Shown: positions 45,501-56,541, numbered from the stretch's first letter. The stretch is 64,000 nucleotides of DNA from Schistocerca nitens (GCF_023898315.1 NC_064621.1:122349521-122413520); one strand, 5' to 3'. The notes: generated by a model not told the origin, from the sequence alone. Numbers and translations are program-made.

Positions 45501-46489
45501 CTCAATGCAAAAACGAAGTGTGCACTACACGTGAACAACCTGCACCGATTCCTCGTCCATACTGAACACGCACAGTCCAGCGCGACACGTGCTTACCTGC
45601 GTTGTTGAGCGTCAAACACAACCATCCCATTGCTTACACAGTCTATTCCCTGTACATTGCGTACCGAGCAAGAAGTACACAACTGATGCTGCGAGAGCGA
45701 GAGGCTGCCACCACAAAGGCACAACCATTCTCCTGGCACTCCTCAAGCTGTCTGCAACATCCTCCAGAAGGTACTCTGAACCCCGGACCTCTCTTCCTGC
45801 TTCTGTGCCACCAGCGCGTTGCATCCATTTGCCGATAGTGTGGACAGCCAGTACAGAACGCTGTCAATTGAGGACTGTATCGCTTCCGCATTGTACTGCG
45901 GACATGATAAATCCTTCCACAGATAGGCACCAAAACAAAATGTGCCGTGGATAGTTACGAACCAGCCGTTAGTTCAGTTCAGTGCCTACATTCTCTACAG
46001 TAGCCCGAATACTACCTTCCTCCTTAGCAGTAGCTATTTACGGAGTAATTGGAATTGGCTATGAAGAGTGTTTGCAACGCTACTACCAGTTATGTATGAT
46101 ATGCTTCCAAGAAACAGCAAAGTTATTAAGATGTCACTCTATTAGGTTTAGGACATCCAAGTGCCACACATCAGACTGTACCGAAAATGGGGACGAAACA
46201 TACATTTTTCTAAAATAATTTACCAGTTGACAGATACAATAACAAGGAGAAACACCTTTAAATATGATAGGAATTTATGTCACTAACCAAATACAATACC
46301 TGTGATAAGCAGTTTACATTTCCACATCGATATTCGAACTTTTGTACTTCTTTGAAATTATCTAATCGTCCTTTTTTTGTGTCGCAGTACAGTACTATCA
46401 CTTTTTATGACATCAGTTTTTTAATCAATTTTGTGTGTTTTTATTCCGAAAGTATGGGCTGTCTTACCAGTTAAATAAGGATTATCGTT
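45501..46489. other. No gene recognised
   Basis: The minus-strand frame 45933-45643 is compositionally coherent and cysteine- and arginine-rich, but I do not recognise it. It may be leader sequence of the Tc1-like element or another repeat. The rest is AT-rich. Confidence 0.3.
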
Positions 46490-47160
46490 AGAAGGCTTTT
46501 GACACTAGTTCTCACAAGCGGCTTCTAATCAAATAGCGCGCCTATGGAGAATCATCCGAGTTGTGTGACTCGACTGGATTCGTGACTTTCCTGTGACAAA
46601 AAACACAGTTCGTAGTAACTGACGGGATTCATCGAGTTTATATAAACGATTTGGGAAGCAATGTGCACAGCCCTCTTTCATTGTTGGAAGATGTTGCTGT
46701 CGTTTACTGTCACAATATCAATACGATTACAGAATGATTCATACAAGATATCTATACGGTGTCAAAAGTGGCAATTACCCCGGGCAATGAAAATTTGTCA
46801 TCCGCATGATTGCTAAAAGGATCTACGGTCTTAAATTTCCTTTACACCGTGAATCACACAAAATTAAAGGGTGTCAATTCAGCTAAATACCTAGGGATTA
46901 CAGCTACGAACAACTTAAACTGGAATCAACGCATACGAAACGTTGTGAGGAAGGCGAACCAAAGACTGTGTCTTATTGACAGAACACTTAGAATTATGAG
47001 ACTGCCTACACTATGCTCGTCGTCTTCTCGAGAATTGCTGCGCGGCATGGGATCCTCACTTGAGAACTTGACTGGCGAAGAATATCGAGAAAGATCAAAG
47101 AACGCCAGCACTTTTTGCGTTATTGCGAATTAGGGGAGAGTATGAAGTGTCCGCGCCCGA
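46490..47160 (+). mobile_element. CR1/jockey-like LINE fragment
   Basis: In broken plus-strand frames it has the post-palm block VNSAKYLGITATNNLNWNQRI (46875-46935) followed by VVRKANQRLCLIDRTLR. Earlier sequence (46495-46560) matches the pre-palm part seen at 63455-63520 (CTTCTAATCAAATAGCGCG against CTTCTAATCAAATGGCGTG). Both ends are truncated. Confidence 0.75.
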
Positions 47161-47764
47161 TACGAACGTGTGATGCGCGAACAAAGCCACGGTTGTCGTG
47201 AGCGGTGCACTGTACATACACCGAAAACGCTAGCCAGAAGTGAACTTCCAAAGCAGGGTTGAAAAACGAACAGAAGCTAGGCGGGCTTTAATTGAGCTCA
47301 TGCGGCGTACTATCCGCGGGATATTTACACTACCTTGCTGTGAAACAGGTCGACCTTCCAGCTGATCCGTATTTAGGTCGATTCAGGCTGTGACGGTACG
47401 TAACGTCAAAACATTCGACGACGGGTTTCAAATGGTGGCATTCATTCAGACGGGGCGGGGCGACAGAGTAAAGGGTTCTCCTTCTCCCGCAAGGCAGTAC
47501 TGATGTTAACTCTGTGAGGAGGGGTCGGCGTCGTCATCTGCCAACTTCGGAAGTCAACCCGCGTTCACTCATCTTACAGCTGTCGAGCTGGTGCTTTCGC
47601 ATCTAGTTAGTCTTTAGTTTATTATTTTGCTTCGTTTTTGTGACATTTTGCAAATATTATACGACGGATTTGACTGTTGTTTCTAGAGATATGCAAGCTT
47701 TGTGAAAGCGAATAATGATTTATGTCTCACTATAGCTGGACGGAGAAGCGGCCTGCGTTGTGCA
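47161..47764. other. No gene recognised
   Basis: No frame above 60 codons and no repeat boundary was seen. Confidence 0.35.
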
Positions 47765-47985
47765 CAAATGAGATCGGTTGGCCACACTCTGAGATCAAGG
47801 AATCGTCAATTTAGTACTGGAGGGAATCGTGGCAGTTAGAAGTGAAGCTGCAAACCAACAGACGAATACTGTTAGCAGGTTCAAATGGACGTAGGATGTA
47901 GCTTCCAGCAGTTATCCAGAGATGAAAAGGCTTGAACACAATACAGTAGAGTGGAGAGTTGCAACAAACAAGTCGTCCCAACTCT
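47765..47985 (+). mobile_element. RTE-like LINE, old 3' fragment
   Basis: A degenerate match to the last 200 bp of the RTE coding region: GGTTGGCCACAC...CTGAGATCAAGG, GTAGGATGTAG and GTAGAGTGGAGAGTTGCA correspond to the end of the copy at 6880. It lacks the CAA tail. It is far more diverged than the other copies. Confidence 0.7.
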
Positions 47986-48106
47986 GTTTATTTGTCAATG
48001 TTTTCGAACTTCTGGACGACATTTTTGTCATTGTTTATCTGCTCAACAATGCACCATGCAAACTTACGAGCAACCGTTGTGAAATTTGCTTTGATCGTTG
48101 ATGAAA

Positions 48107-48535
48107 CCGTTGGGTGGAGAATAATAACCACTACCAGTCAGAATAGAAGATGATTTTATTAAACACATGACGGCTTTGGGTTTGTGGCAATCTTCACGTG
48201 ATTTACATCCGTTTGCACTTATTCGAATTTCATGTTGGAGTTCACTGTTAAACTAAAAACCAAATAATGTGGCGATGACTCCTAAGTTACAACTCAAACA
48301 AATGGAAGTGGCTAAGCGACAACGTATTTCCAAACACATGTCGCTTAGCCACTTCCAATTGTTTCAGTTGTGATAAAGATTAAATACATACATTATTTTT
48401 ACTTAAACAATGAATATCAACACTGAGTGTGGGAACATGTACATGAATGGAAACCATCTGAAGACGGGCATAAGCCCGAAACCGGACGTGTGCTAAATAA
48501 CGTCACCTCCAATTGTTACTCATAGCGGTTATTGT
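48107..48535. mobile_element. Small foldback element with central hairpin
   Basis: The left end (minus strand, 48115-48185) and right end (48450-48530) are imperfect inverted copies ending in AGTGGTTATTATTC and AGCGGTTATTGTAC. The right end holds CTGAAGACGGGCATAAGCCCGAAACCGG (in parts: CTGAAGA, hairpin CGGGC-ATAA-GCCCG, AAACCGG). A 23-bp hairpin, GGAAGTGGCTAAGCGACA and its complement, sits exactly in the centre (48300-48360). There is no coding. Confidence 0.65.
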
Positions 48536-48639
48536 ACTACACGTAATACCCTATAAAGGGTAACGGAGTTCAGCTGCATACATTACGGATAAAATGCAAT
48601 TAACGAAATTAGCTCGTTGATTGTGACAGTAAATTCCGA

Positions 48640-48960
48640 CTTTGTGTACGAGGGACAAAACTTTCGCCGTTAAGTACTTGAGTGGCCGGAGTGCGGAAGT
48701 GTCGCCTAGTGCGAACAGGCCTTTACCACTGAGACACAGGAGGCAGCGAGTTCGTACAGGCAGGCAGGAGCTTCCGCCGGCGCGGCGCGGGCAGCAGTCG
48801 AGAGGAAAGCAGGTCAGCGCGCCAGTGTTGCCAACGTGGCGGCCGCATCTTCCGGCCCGCGCGCCCAGAAACCGCGCCCACTACCAATTAGCAGCGCGAC
48901 AACGCCGCCACTGCTAATGGGCCCTACTACACGTGGCGCCACGCTCCCAGGCAGCACAAA
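48640..48960. other. CpG-rich stretch, possible promoter or exon
   Basis: About 300 bp are strikingly rich in GC and CpG relative to surroundings. The frame 48642-48917 (+) is arginine-rich and not recognisable. CAATTAGC and GCTAATGG, homeodomain-type sites, lie within 60 bp of each other near 48885-48920. No TATA box, ATG with donor, or repeat signature was found. Confidence 0.3.
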
Positions 48961-49369
48961 TACCTCATCGTAGGTCGAAATGCATAAAAGGCCACACATT
49001 TTATCACACGATATCTCCCAAACCAAAGATAAGTGATCGGTTTACGTAGGTGCAATATGTGAGCAAGGGCATGTATTATGGATATCTATTATCACAAATA
49101 AAACTTATTGCTTCCATACTAATGGCGCTTTGAGGATTTTTTTTTAATTTTTTGCCAGACAGAACCAGTCAGTTACCTATTATGGCGATTTCGTCCTTCA
49201 TGAATAATTTATTTTCGTATTCTAATCTCTCACTCTCTGCGCTTTGTAGGAGCAAGCCGCCTGCAAAAGTGGCGTGTGACGGGCAGGAAGATGACAGTCT
49301 TTAAGCCGAACTGCATTTCTCACCAAGTGACCGGCGAACCTATTTTGTTGGTTTCGGTTCATCCCGAAC

Positions 49370-49640
49370 ACCGACACAATTGATTGCTGCTAGTGGACAT
49401 TGATTTGCACCAATGGGGAAAGTTGAAAATTTGTGTCGGACCACGATTAGATGACGGGTCTCTTGCTTACTAGGCAGATGCTCTAACCATTGAGCCATTC
49501 GGAGACAGTGGTCATAGCAACTGCACGGGCTACCGTAACACGCCTATTGTGCTGCCCATTATTCTCATTACTTGAGGCGATTCGCCGATTCCCAATTCGG
49601 CCATGGTGTGCAACTACACTGAAGGGATCACTGGCCACTC
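49370..49640 (-). mobile_element. tRNA-related SINE, third type
   Basis: On the minus strand TGGCTCAATGGTTAGAGCAT (complement at about 49476-49495) is a good A box of a tRNA-like head. The B-box region (near 49435-49455) is degenerate, ending GGTCCGACACAAATTTTC. The boundaries are uncertain. Confidence 0.5.
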
Positions 49641-49669
49641 TCGCCTTGATTATACACTGAAGAAACTCG

Positions 49670-50387
49670 TATATCCATGCGTTTACAAATACAGAGATAT
49701 GTAAACAGGCAGAATGCGGCGCTGCGGTCGACAACGCCTGTATGAGACAACTGTGTGGTGCAGTTGATAGATCGGTTACTGTTGCTACAGTGGCAGGCTA
49801 TCAACATTTAAGTGAGTTTGAACGTGGTGTTTTAGTCGGCGCACGAGCGATGGGACACAGCCTCTCCGGCGTAGCGATATAGTTGGGCTTTTCCCGTACG
49901 ACCATTTCACGAATGTACCGTGCGCATCATAAATCCAGTAAAACATCAAATCTCCGACATCAATGCGGCCGGAAAAAAATCCTGCAAGAATGGGACCAAC
50001 GACGACTGAAGAAAATCGTTCAACCCTTCCGCAAGTTGCCGCAGATTTCAATTCTGGGCCATCAACAAGTGTCAGGATGCGAACCATTCAACGGAACATC
50101 ATCGATATGGTCTTCCGGAGCTGAAGTCCCACTCGCGTACGCTTTATGACTGCACGACACGAAGCCCGTCAACACGGACATTGGACTGCTGATGACTGGA
50201 AACATGTTGCCTGCTCGGATGAGTCTCGTTTCAAAATGTGTCGAGCGGATGGACGTATACCGGTATGGACACAACCTCATGAATCCATCGACCCTGCACG
50301 TCAGCAGGGGACTGTTCAGGTGAAGGCTGTTTAATGGTGTGGGTCGTAAGCAGTTGGAGTGATATGGGACCTCTGAAACTTCTACGC
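49670..50387 (+). mobile_element. Tc1-like transposon (family A), interrupted
   Basis: This is the same family as 1-612. It covers the 5' flank, a transposase N-terminus near 49780-50010 (in-frame stop at the TAG near 49881), then ADDWKHVACSDESRFKMCRA at about 50190-50250 (first catalytic aspartate) and VWVVSSWSDMGPL at 50336-50375. It is cut at TA 50388-50389 by the next element. A continuation after 51713 could not be recognised. Confidence 0.78.
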
Positions 50388-50389
50388 TA

Positions 50390-51711
50390 CTGGCCATTAA
50401 AACTGCTACACCAAGAAGAAATGCAGATGATAAACGGGTATTCATTGGACAAATATATTATACTAGAACTGACATGTGATTACATTTTCACGCAATTTGG
50501 GTGCATAGATCCTGAGAAATCAGTACCCAGAACAACCACCTCTGGTCGTTGCCTGGGCATTGAGTCAAACAGAGCTTGGATGGCGTGGACAGGTACAGCC
50601 GCCCATGTAGCTTCAACACGATACCACAGTTCATCAAGAGTAGTGACTGGCGTATTGTGACGAGCCAGTTGCTCGGCCACCATTGACCAGAGACGTTTTC
50701 AATTGGTGAGAGATCTGGAGAATGTGCTGGGCAGGGCAGCAGTCGAACATTTTTGTATCCAGAAAGGCCCGTACAGAACCTGCAACATGCGGTCGTGCAT
50801 TATCCTGCTGAAATGTATGGTTTCGCAGGGATCGCATGAAGCCACGAGTCGTAACACATTTGACATGTAACGTCCACTGTTCAAAGTGCCGCCAATGCGA
50901 ACAAGAGGTGACCGAGACGTGTAACCAATGGCAATCCAAACCATTACGCCGGCTGATACGCCAGTATGGCGATTACGAATACACGCTTCCAATGTGCTTT
51001 CACCGCGATGTCGCCAAACACGGATGCGACCATTACGATGCTGTAAACAGAACCTGGATTCATCCGAAAAAAAATGACGTTTTGCCATTCGTGCACCCAG
51101 GTTCGTCGTTGAGTACACCATCGCAGGCGCTCCTGTCTGTGGTGCAGCGTCAAGGGTAACCGCAGCCATGGTCTCCGAGCTGATAGTCCATGCTGCTGCA
51201 AACGTCGTCGAACTGTTCGTGCAGATGGTTGTCTTGCAAACGTCCTCATCTGTTGACTCAGGGATCGAGACGTGGCTGCACGATCCGTTACAGCCATGCG
51301 GATAAGATGCCTGTCACCTCGACTGCTAGTGATACGAGGCCGTTGGGATCCAGCGCGGCGTTCCTCCTGAACCCACCGATTCCATATTCTGCCAACAGTC
51401 ACTGGATCTCGACCAACGCGAGCAGCAATGTCGCGATACGGTAAACAGCAATCGCGATAGGCTACAATCCGACCTTTATCTAAGTCGGAAACGTGATGGT
51501 ACGCATTTCTCCTCCTTACACGAGGCATCACAACAACGTTTCACCAGGCAACTGGTCAACTGCTGTTTGTGTATGATAAATCGGTTGGAAACCTTCGTCA
51601 TGTCAGCACGTTGTAGGTGTCGCCACCGGCGCCAACCTTGTGTGAATGCTCTGAGAAGCTAATCATTTGCATTTCACAGCATCTTCGTGGTGTAGCAATT
51701 TTAATGGCCAG
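50390..51711 (-). mobile_element. Tc1-like transposon (family B), complete, inserted in family A
   Basis: The 1322-bp element has TA at both ends (50388-50389, 51712-51713). Terminal repeats begin CTGGCCATTAAAACTGCTAC and, complemented at the right, CTGGCCATTAAAATTGCTAC. It lies in opposite orientation to its host. A shorter copy is at 55209-56101. Confidence 0.93.
50480..51531 (-). pseudogene. Tc1-like transposase (family B), three overlapping frames
   Basis: Frame 51531-50944 starts MMPRVRRRNAYHHVSDLDKG with two helix-turn-helix units (RDIAARVGRDPVTVGRIWN). Frame 51169-50699 has FFSDESRFCLQHRNGRIRVW (first catalytic aspartate). Frame 50939-50634 has FQQDNARPHVAGSVRAFLD (second). Frame 50683-50480 holds the C-terminus with RVEATWAAVPVHAIQALFD. 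The frames overlap, so two or three small indels suffice to break it. The catalytic-E block (SPDLSPIE type) is damaged near 50700. Confidence 0.9.
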
Positions 51712-51713
51712 TA

Positions 51714-52184
51714 ATGTATAAGATGCCCAAGCCGCATGCACATGCAGCGTCACTCGACTTACCAAACATCTCCATAAGGTAGTTTGTACTCACTGTCAGC
51801 AGTCAGCAGCGTAGCTTCTCCGTTTACGACATTACAGTCTCTTGTTTTCCCGTTCGAGTCGATAGAGAGAGAGAAGGGGGACATCTATTCTTTTATGGAC
51901 TCTTCATGCGTGGTCATCGTACAAAAAGGGCAACCCATCTTTCTTTTGTATCCCATCCTGAACTAAAGTGTCTTGTACACTGCATTTAGCAACACGATAA
52001 ACTTTCAGGCGACCGCCGTGTTTTTTCTGAATTGTGTGAGGGACGTACACTTAGGTAGCACAGCAAGGTGAAATCAACCACAGACCAACTACAACAAGCG
52101 ATGTACTTGATAACTGACACCAAAAAGAGTTTCTAGCTTATTATTTGGTACCAGGCCACAGCAAATGCCATTCCTGCCGCCGTT
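51714..52184. other. No gene recognised
   Basis: If the family A Tc1 continues beyond its interruption it should start here, but I see no transposase motif. Confidence 0.3.
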
Positions 52185-52380
52185 GTTGTTGTTGTCGTTG
52201 CCTTCAGTCCGAAGACTGATTTGCTGCAACTCTTCAAGTCAGCTTCTCGTGTGTAAGTCTCTCCATCAGTGTGTATCTACCGCACCCTGCAGCTATTTCA
52301 ATCTGCTTACTATCCCTACAGTCTTAAAGCCGCTGTCTTCCTCTACAATCCTTTCTTTTCTCTACATCTCCTCTCTTCTC
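52185..52380 (-). mobile_element. RTE-like LINE 3' fragment, divergent subfamily
   Basis: GTTGTTGTTGTCGTTGCCTT at 52184-52203 followed by CAGTCCGAAGACTGATTTGC is the complement of an RTE-type tail (CTGAAGACCAC plus CAA repeats). Downstream sequence differs from the main RTE copies, so it is a related subfamily. Confidence 0.65.
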
Positions 52381-53204
52381 TAGATATATAAATGCAAGTC
52401 CCCTGATCGCTTCCCTCTGCACCTTTGGGCTAACCTCAGGAACTACTATAGGGATTTTGGAATGGTTTTCACTAATAGGTTGACTGACTGATCAAGAAGA
52501 TTCGTGTGTATAATTAATAAATATTTAGCGCAAATAGGTTGAAGTATGACGGATTAAAATCAACCTCCGCTGTGAAAACGGAGTCGGTACCACCTTATCG
52601 GTACCTGGCACAACTCGCAATCTGTACAGTTGCTGCGCGATCGAGTGCGTGTTTTCCGTTCTGCGGTTTGTACATTCTTGCAGTCCGCGCATCTTAATTG
52701 TTTAAGTCAATGGTGTCAAGTACCGACATGAAGAGCTATGTAGGTGAAAGAGCAACTCCAAACTATTATTAGAATCTATATATCTACACGTGTCTACTTC
52801 TTCAATACATTTTATAAATCACAGTTTCCCCCTCCCTCCACCACGTTTTTCTATCTATATACAACGCAATATCTCAGAAACTACTGTAGGGCTTTTGATG
52901 CAGTTTTCACTAATAGATATACTAATTCAGGGCTGACCGGGAGGCACGGTAGCCAGCGGCTTTTGTCATTGTCAGAAGGTGTCCCCAGAACGTCGATTAA
53001 ACGCACGCCTTCTGAGAAGTTTCCTGTCGCGCGCTGCTTAAATTGTTTAAGTTATATGAAAGTGATGTTATGCAGTTTGCTAACGTTGTTCTCAGAACTT
53101 TAATCATAAAACTACGCTGTAGCCCGTAAATAAAACATCTACGCCAGACAAGTCGTCCTACCGTAGGTACTTATAACTACCAGCACGAAACCGGAGTGGG
53201 TCGC
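52381..53204. other. No gene; degenerate direct repeat
   Basis: CTCAGGAACTACTATAGGG with TGGTTTTCACTAATAGG at about 52435-52484 recurs as CTCAGAAACTACTGTAGGG with GCAGTTTTCACTAATAGA at about 52872-52917, about 435 bp apart in the same orientation. The origin is unknown. Confidence 0.45.
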
Positions 53205-53457
53205 TACCATTTTACGTTCCATAGTTCCCTTCACTATCAATTTCACAACTTCTTGATGCCTTAGCATCTCATTCCTACAATATCATTTGATTTAATTCGA
53301 CAAGATTCCCTTGCCAATGGTTCATTTTTGTTGATGGTCAGCTTATGTTTTCTTCTCAAGACGCAATCCATTCCCTTCAACTCCTATTGTAGGTCCTGTA
53401 CTGCCTCTGAAAGAATTACAATGTCATCGACTAACCTCAAAGTATCTCTCTTCTCCT
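53205..53457 (-). mobile_element. RTE-like LINE reverse-transcriptase fragment
   Basis: The minus strand resembles the RTE copies around the FADD box (ATTACAATGTCATCG at 53414-53428, compare 26065-26079) and just 3' of it (TTGATGGTCAGCTTATG...CAATCCATTCC). It may be the same old insertion as 52185-52380. Confidence 0.6.
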
Positions 53458-53458
53458 C

Positions 53459-53658
53459 AAAATGGCTCAAATGGCTCTGAGCACAATGGGACTTAACTTC
53501 TGAGGTCAATAGTCCCCTAGAACTTAGAACTACTTAAAACCAAACTAACCTAAGGACATCAGACACATCCATGCCCGAGGCAGGATTCTAACTTGCGGCC
53601 GTAGCGGTCGCGCGGTTCCAGTCTGAAGCGCCTAGAACCGCTCGGCCATTCCGGCCGG
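53459..53658 (-). mobile_element. tRNA-derived SINE (main family) in RTE fragment
   Basis: A full copy with tail units AAATGGCTCAAATGGCTCTG. Hairpin stem GGGACT:AGTCCC. The flanking duplication is short or decayed (CTCA on both sides). Confidence 0.9.
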
Positions 53659-53787
53659 CTCACCAACAACAATTTTTGGTGTTGAGCAAGATGGCGGTCA
53701 CCGTTGGATAAGTTCCTTGGTTTGTAGAAAGACGCTTGGAGCGTAGGACACATTCCTCGGAGATACTTGGCGGCTACGACTAGCCAG

Positions 53788-54565
53788 GTCTCCATCTACG
53801 TGTATATGACTACCCCGCAATTCACAATTAAGTGACTGATGACCTCAGCAGTTAAGTCCCATAGTGCTCAGAGCCACAATTAAGTGGCTGGCAGAGAGTT
53901 CACCGAACCACCTTCAAGCTGTTTCTCCACCGTTCCACTCTCTAACAGCACGCAGAAAAAAAGAACACTTACATCTTTCTGTGTGAGCTCTGACTTCCCT
54001 TATTTTATTACGATGATCATTCCTCCCTTTGTAGGTGGATGTCAACAAAATATTTTCACACACTGAGGAGTGACCCACAACGTTACCTATGCGATCGTTC
54101 CAACTTAAGTTATTCGTAATTGTATTATGTAAGTATTTAGTTGAATTTACAGCCTTTGGATTTGTGAGATTTATCGTGTAACCGAAATTTAGTGGATTTC
54201 TTTTAGTACTCATGTGGATTTCTTTATTCAGGGTCAATTGCCACTTTTCTCACCATACAGATATCTTGTCTAAATCGTTTTGCAATTTGTTTTGATCATC
54301 TGATGACTTCATAATGCGGTAAATGACAACATCATCTGCAAACAATCTAAGAGTTCTACTCAGATCCCTTGGGGAACTTGACATATTACTTCTGTTTTAC
54401 GCGACGCAGTGCTTTCCGTCTACGAACAGTGACCTCCTGACAGGAAATCACAAGGCCACTCGCAAAACTGAGACGACAGTACATAGGCACACAACTTAAT
54501 TAGAAGACGCTTGTGAGACGATGTCGAAAGCTCATGGAAATCCATGAATATGGAATCTATGACAA
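53788..54565 (-). mobile_element. CR1/jockey-like LINE, 5'-truncated
   Basis: The same family as 18850-19806. The plus-strand text shares AAAATATTTTC with GTGTCAACA-type sequence near 54045-54060 and CATCATCTGCAAACAATC near 54330 (antisense of the palm, FADD region). Frame 54237-53914 has VNSTKYLHNTITNNLSWNDRI. It carries a 40-bp truncated SINE near its 3' end. Confidence 0.78.
53835..53874 (+). mobile_element. 40-bp 5'-truncated SINE insertion
   Basis: Only the last 40 bases of the main SINE are present, from ACTGATGACCTCAGCAGTTA to CTCAGAGC. They are flanked by the exact 12-bp duplication CACAATTAAGTG (53823-53834 and 53875-53886). The insertion begins inside the 5' arm of the 3' hairpin. 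Confidence 0.93.
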
Positions 54566-55206
54566 CCTAAGAAATCTGGAGAGTTCCTCTCAAGTGGCTG
54601 AAAAGATTTTTTCTAGGAAAGGCCTTTTAAGTGGTGGTCATACAACACAGTGTCTACCCTGACAGTCTGGCGTTTCCTTCCTGCGAGCGAGTTTCGGCGG
54701 TGTCCTGGAGCAGTCAACGCTTAGCGTCCGGGTCCATCAGAGAGCACTCAGTGGGCGACAGCCAGCGGGCATCGGCCAACACGGCGAGGCGACATGCTAC
54801 GTACGGCCTACAGGTTAAGCTTTAGCTTCTCCTCATTAGCATTTCTCTTCATACCGTTCGCCTAAATCCTTCACGAGGTTCACTGATTGCATTTTTTTAA
54901 CTTTTTTAAACTCATCCTTAGTGACGTGTGAGCTCAACTCTGAACACCACTGAGTCTTTTCTTCAGATTTCAGTGCTTCGTTTTCTGTTACTTTGCAAAT
55001 CTTGAATGCTGAAAGTATCACAATTAAGGAGACGAATTTGTGCTCTTTCCATTTTCTCGACTGCGTCACTGCCCTTCCCGCTGATCTACATTGCCATGAC
55101 TATCTTCAATTAACCAATGTTCCAACTGTTGTTTTAAAAAGCCTGGCTGTACCGTAACGGGACGCCTGTCGCACTCAAGGCCCCATTATATAATCTAATA
55201 TTACAC
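54566..55206. other. No gene recognised
   Basis: Frames of 64 and 77 codons (54631-54825 +, 54836-55069 -). The latter is lysine- and glutamate-rich but unrecognised. Confidence 0.3.
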
Positions 55207-55208
55207 TA

Positions 55209-56101
55209 CTGGCCATTAAAATTGCTACACCAAGAAGAAATGCAGATGATAAACGGGTATTCATTGGACAGATATATTATAATACAACTGACATGTGATT
55301 ACATTTTCACGCAATTTGGGTGCATAGATCCTGAGAAATCAGTACCCAGATCAACCACCTCTGGCCGTAATAACGGCCTTGATACGCCTGGGCATTGAGT
55401 CAAACAGCTTGGATGGAGTGTACAGGTACAGCTGCCCATGCAGCTTCAACACGATACCACAGTTCATCATGAGTAGTGACTGGCGTGTTATGGAGAGCCA
55501 GTTGCTCGGCCACCATTGACCAGACGCTTTCATTTGGTGAGAGATCTGGAGAATGTGCTGGCCAGGGCAGCAGTCGAACATTTTCTGTACCCAGAAAGGG
55601 CCGTACAGTACCTGCAACATGTGGTGGTGCATTATCCTGCTGAAATGTAGGATTTCACAGTAATCGAATGAAGGGTAGAGCCACGGGTCGTAACACATCT
55701 GAAATGTAATGTCCACTGTTCAAAGTTCCGTCAATGCGAACAAGAGGTGACCGAGACGTGTAACCAGTGGCACCCCATACCATCACGCCGGGTGATACGC
55801 CAGTATGACGATGACGAATACACGCTTCCAATGTGTGTTCACGTGATGGTACGCATTTCTCCTCCTTACACGAAGCATCACAACGTTTCACCAGGTAACG
55901 CCGGTCAACTGCTATTTGTGTATGAGAAATCGGTTGGAAACTTTCCTCTTGTCAGCACGTTCTAGGAGTCGACACCGGCGCCAACCTTGTGTGAATGCTC
56001 TGAAAAGCTAATCATTTGCATATCACAGCATCTTCTTCCCGTCGGTTAAATTTCGCGTCTGTAGCACGTCATCTTCGTGGTGCAGAAATTTTAATGGCCA
56101 G
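55209..56101 (-). mobile_element. Tc1-like family B, internally deleted derivative
   Basis: TA flanks (55207-55208, 56102-56103) and the same ends as 50390-51711: CTGGCCATTAAAATTGCTAC at the left and its complement-type end at the right. At about 55845-55850 the text jumps from CTTCCAATGTG-GTTCACG to GTGATGGTACGCATTTC, removing about 480 bp that encode the helix-turn-helix and first-aspartate parts. It keeps an extra block of about 35 bp near the right end (56030-56070) that the longer copy lacks. Confidence 0.9.
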
Positions 56102-56238
56102 TAGTGTAGTTCCCGAAAGACGTTCAACTGCAGTTAGTCTAGATTACGGAGTTCCACAAGAAAGATCGCTTCAAACCTCACGCCAGATGATTAGAGCCGT
56201 GCCTGTGAGCAGAACTTCTTAGCCTAGCATTAAGAAGA

Positions 56239-56541
56239 ATGCATAAACCAGACGCAGTGCCTACTGTAAACGGAACAGGAAGTGTTCCCAGTGTACGCGA
56301 TAATACGAGTGAAGACGACGTAGCTCTTAGTTTACCTACTGTGTCTCAGAATAGAGCAGGCAGGTTGCCGGCAAGGAAAACAAAGCAAAGAGCACTTGAG
56401 CAGCTGGCTAACGCGCCTAGAAAGAAGAACCGCACAAGAACTACAGACGAGTGTGACACTGATAGTAAACAAATTCGCGAACTTAGTAAAGACAAAGACA
56501 AAATATCTGTGCTGCATCAAGGAAGTGGTATATGTTTTTAA
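56239..56541 (+). CDS. Unrecognised 100-codon open frame
   Basis: The frame has a biased composition that looks like coding rather than chance: an acidic/serine stretch (SVPSVRDNTSEDDVALSLP), then basic blocks (RKTKQRALEQLANAPRKKNR) and a charged coil-like end (KQIRELSKDKDKISVL). I recognise no domain. It lies between a Tc1 derivative and a SINE. It could be a gag-like or nuclear protein fragment of an element, or an exon. No splice or promoter support was found. Confidence 0.2.
   Translation: MHKPDAVPTVNGTGSVPSVRDNTSEDDVALSLPTVSQNRAGRLPARKTKQRALEQLANAPRKKNRTRTTDECDTDSKQIRELSKDKDKISVLHQGSGICF

Noticed and set aside
48455..48490. Active hammerhead ribozyme
   Set aside because: CTGAAGA-hairpin-GAAAC resembles the core, but an extra base precedes the stem and the cleavage-site helices were not found. 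It is kept only as a hypothesis in the findings.
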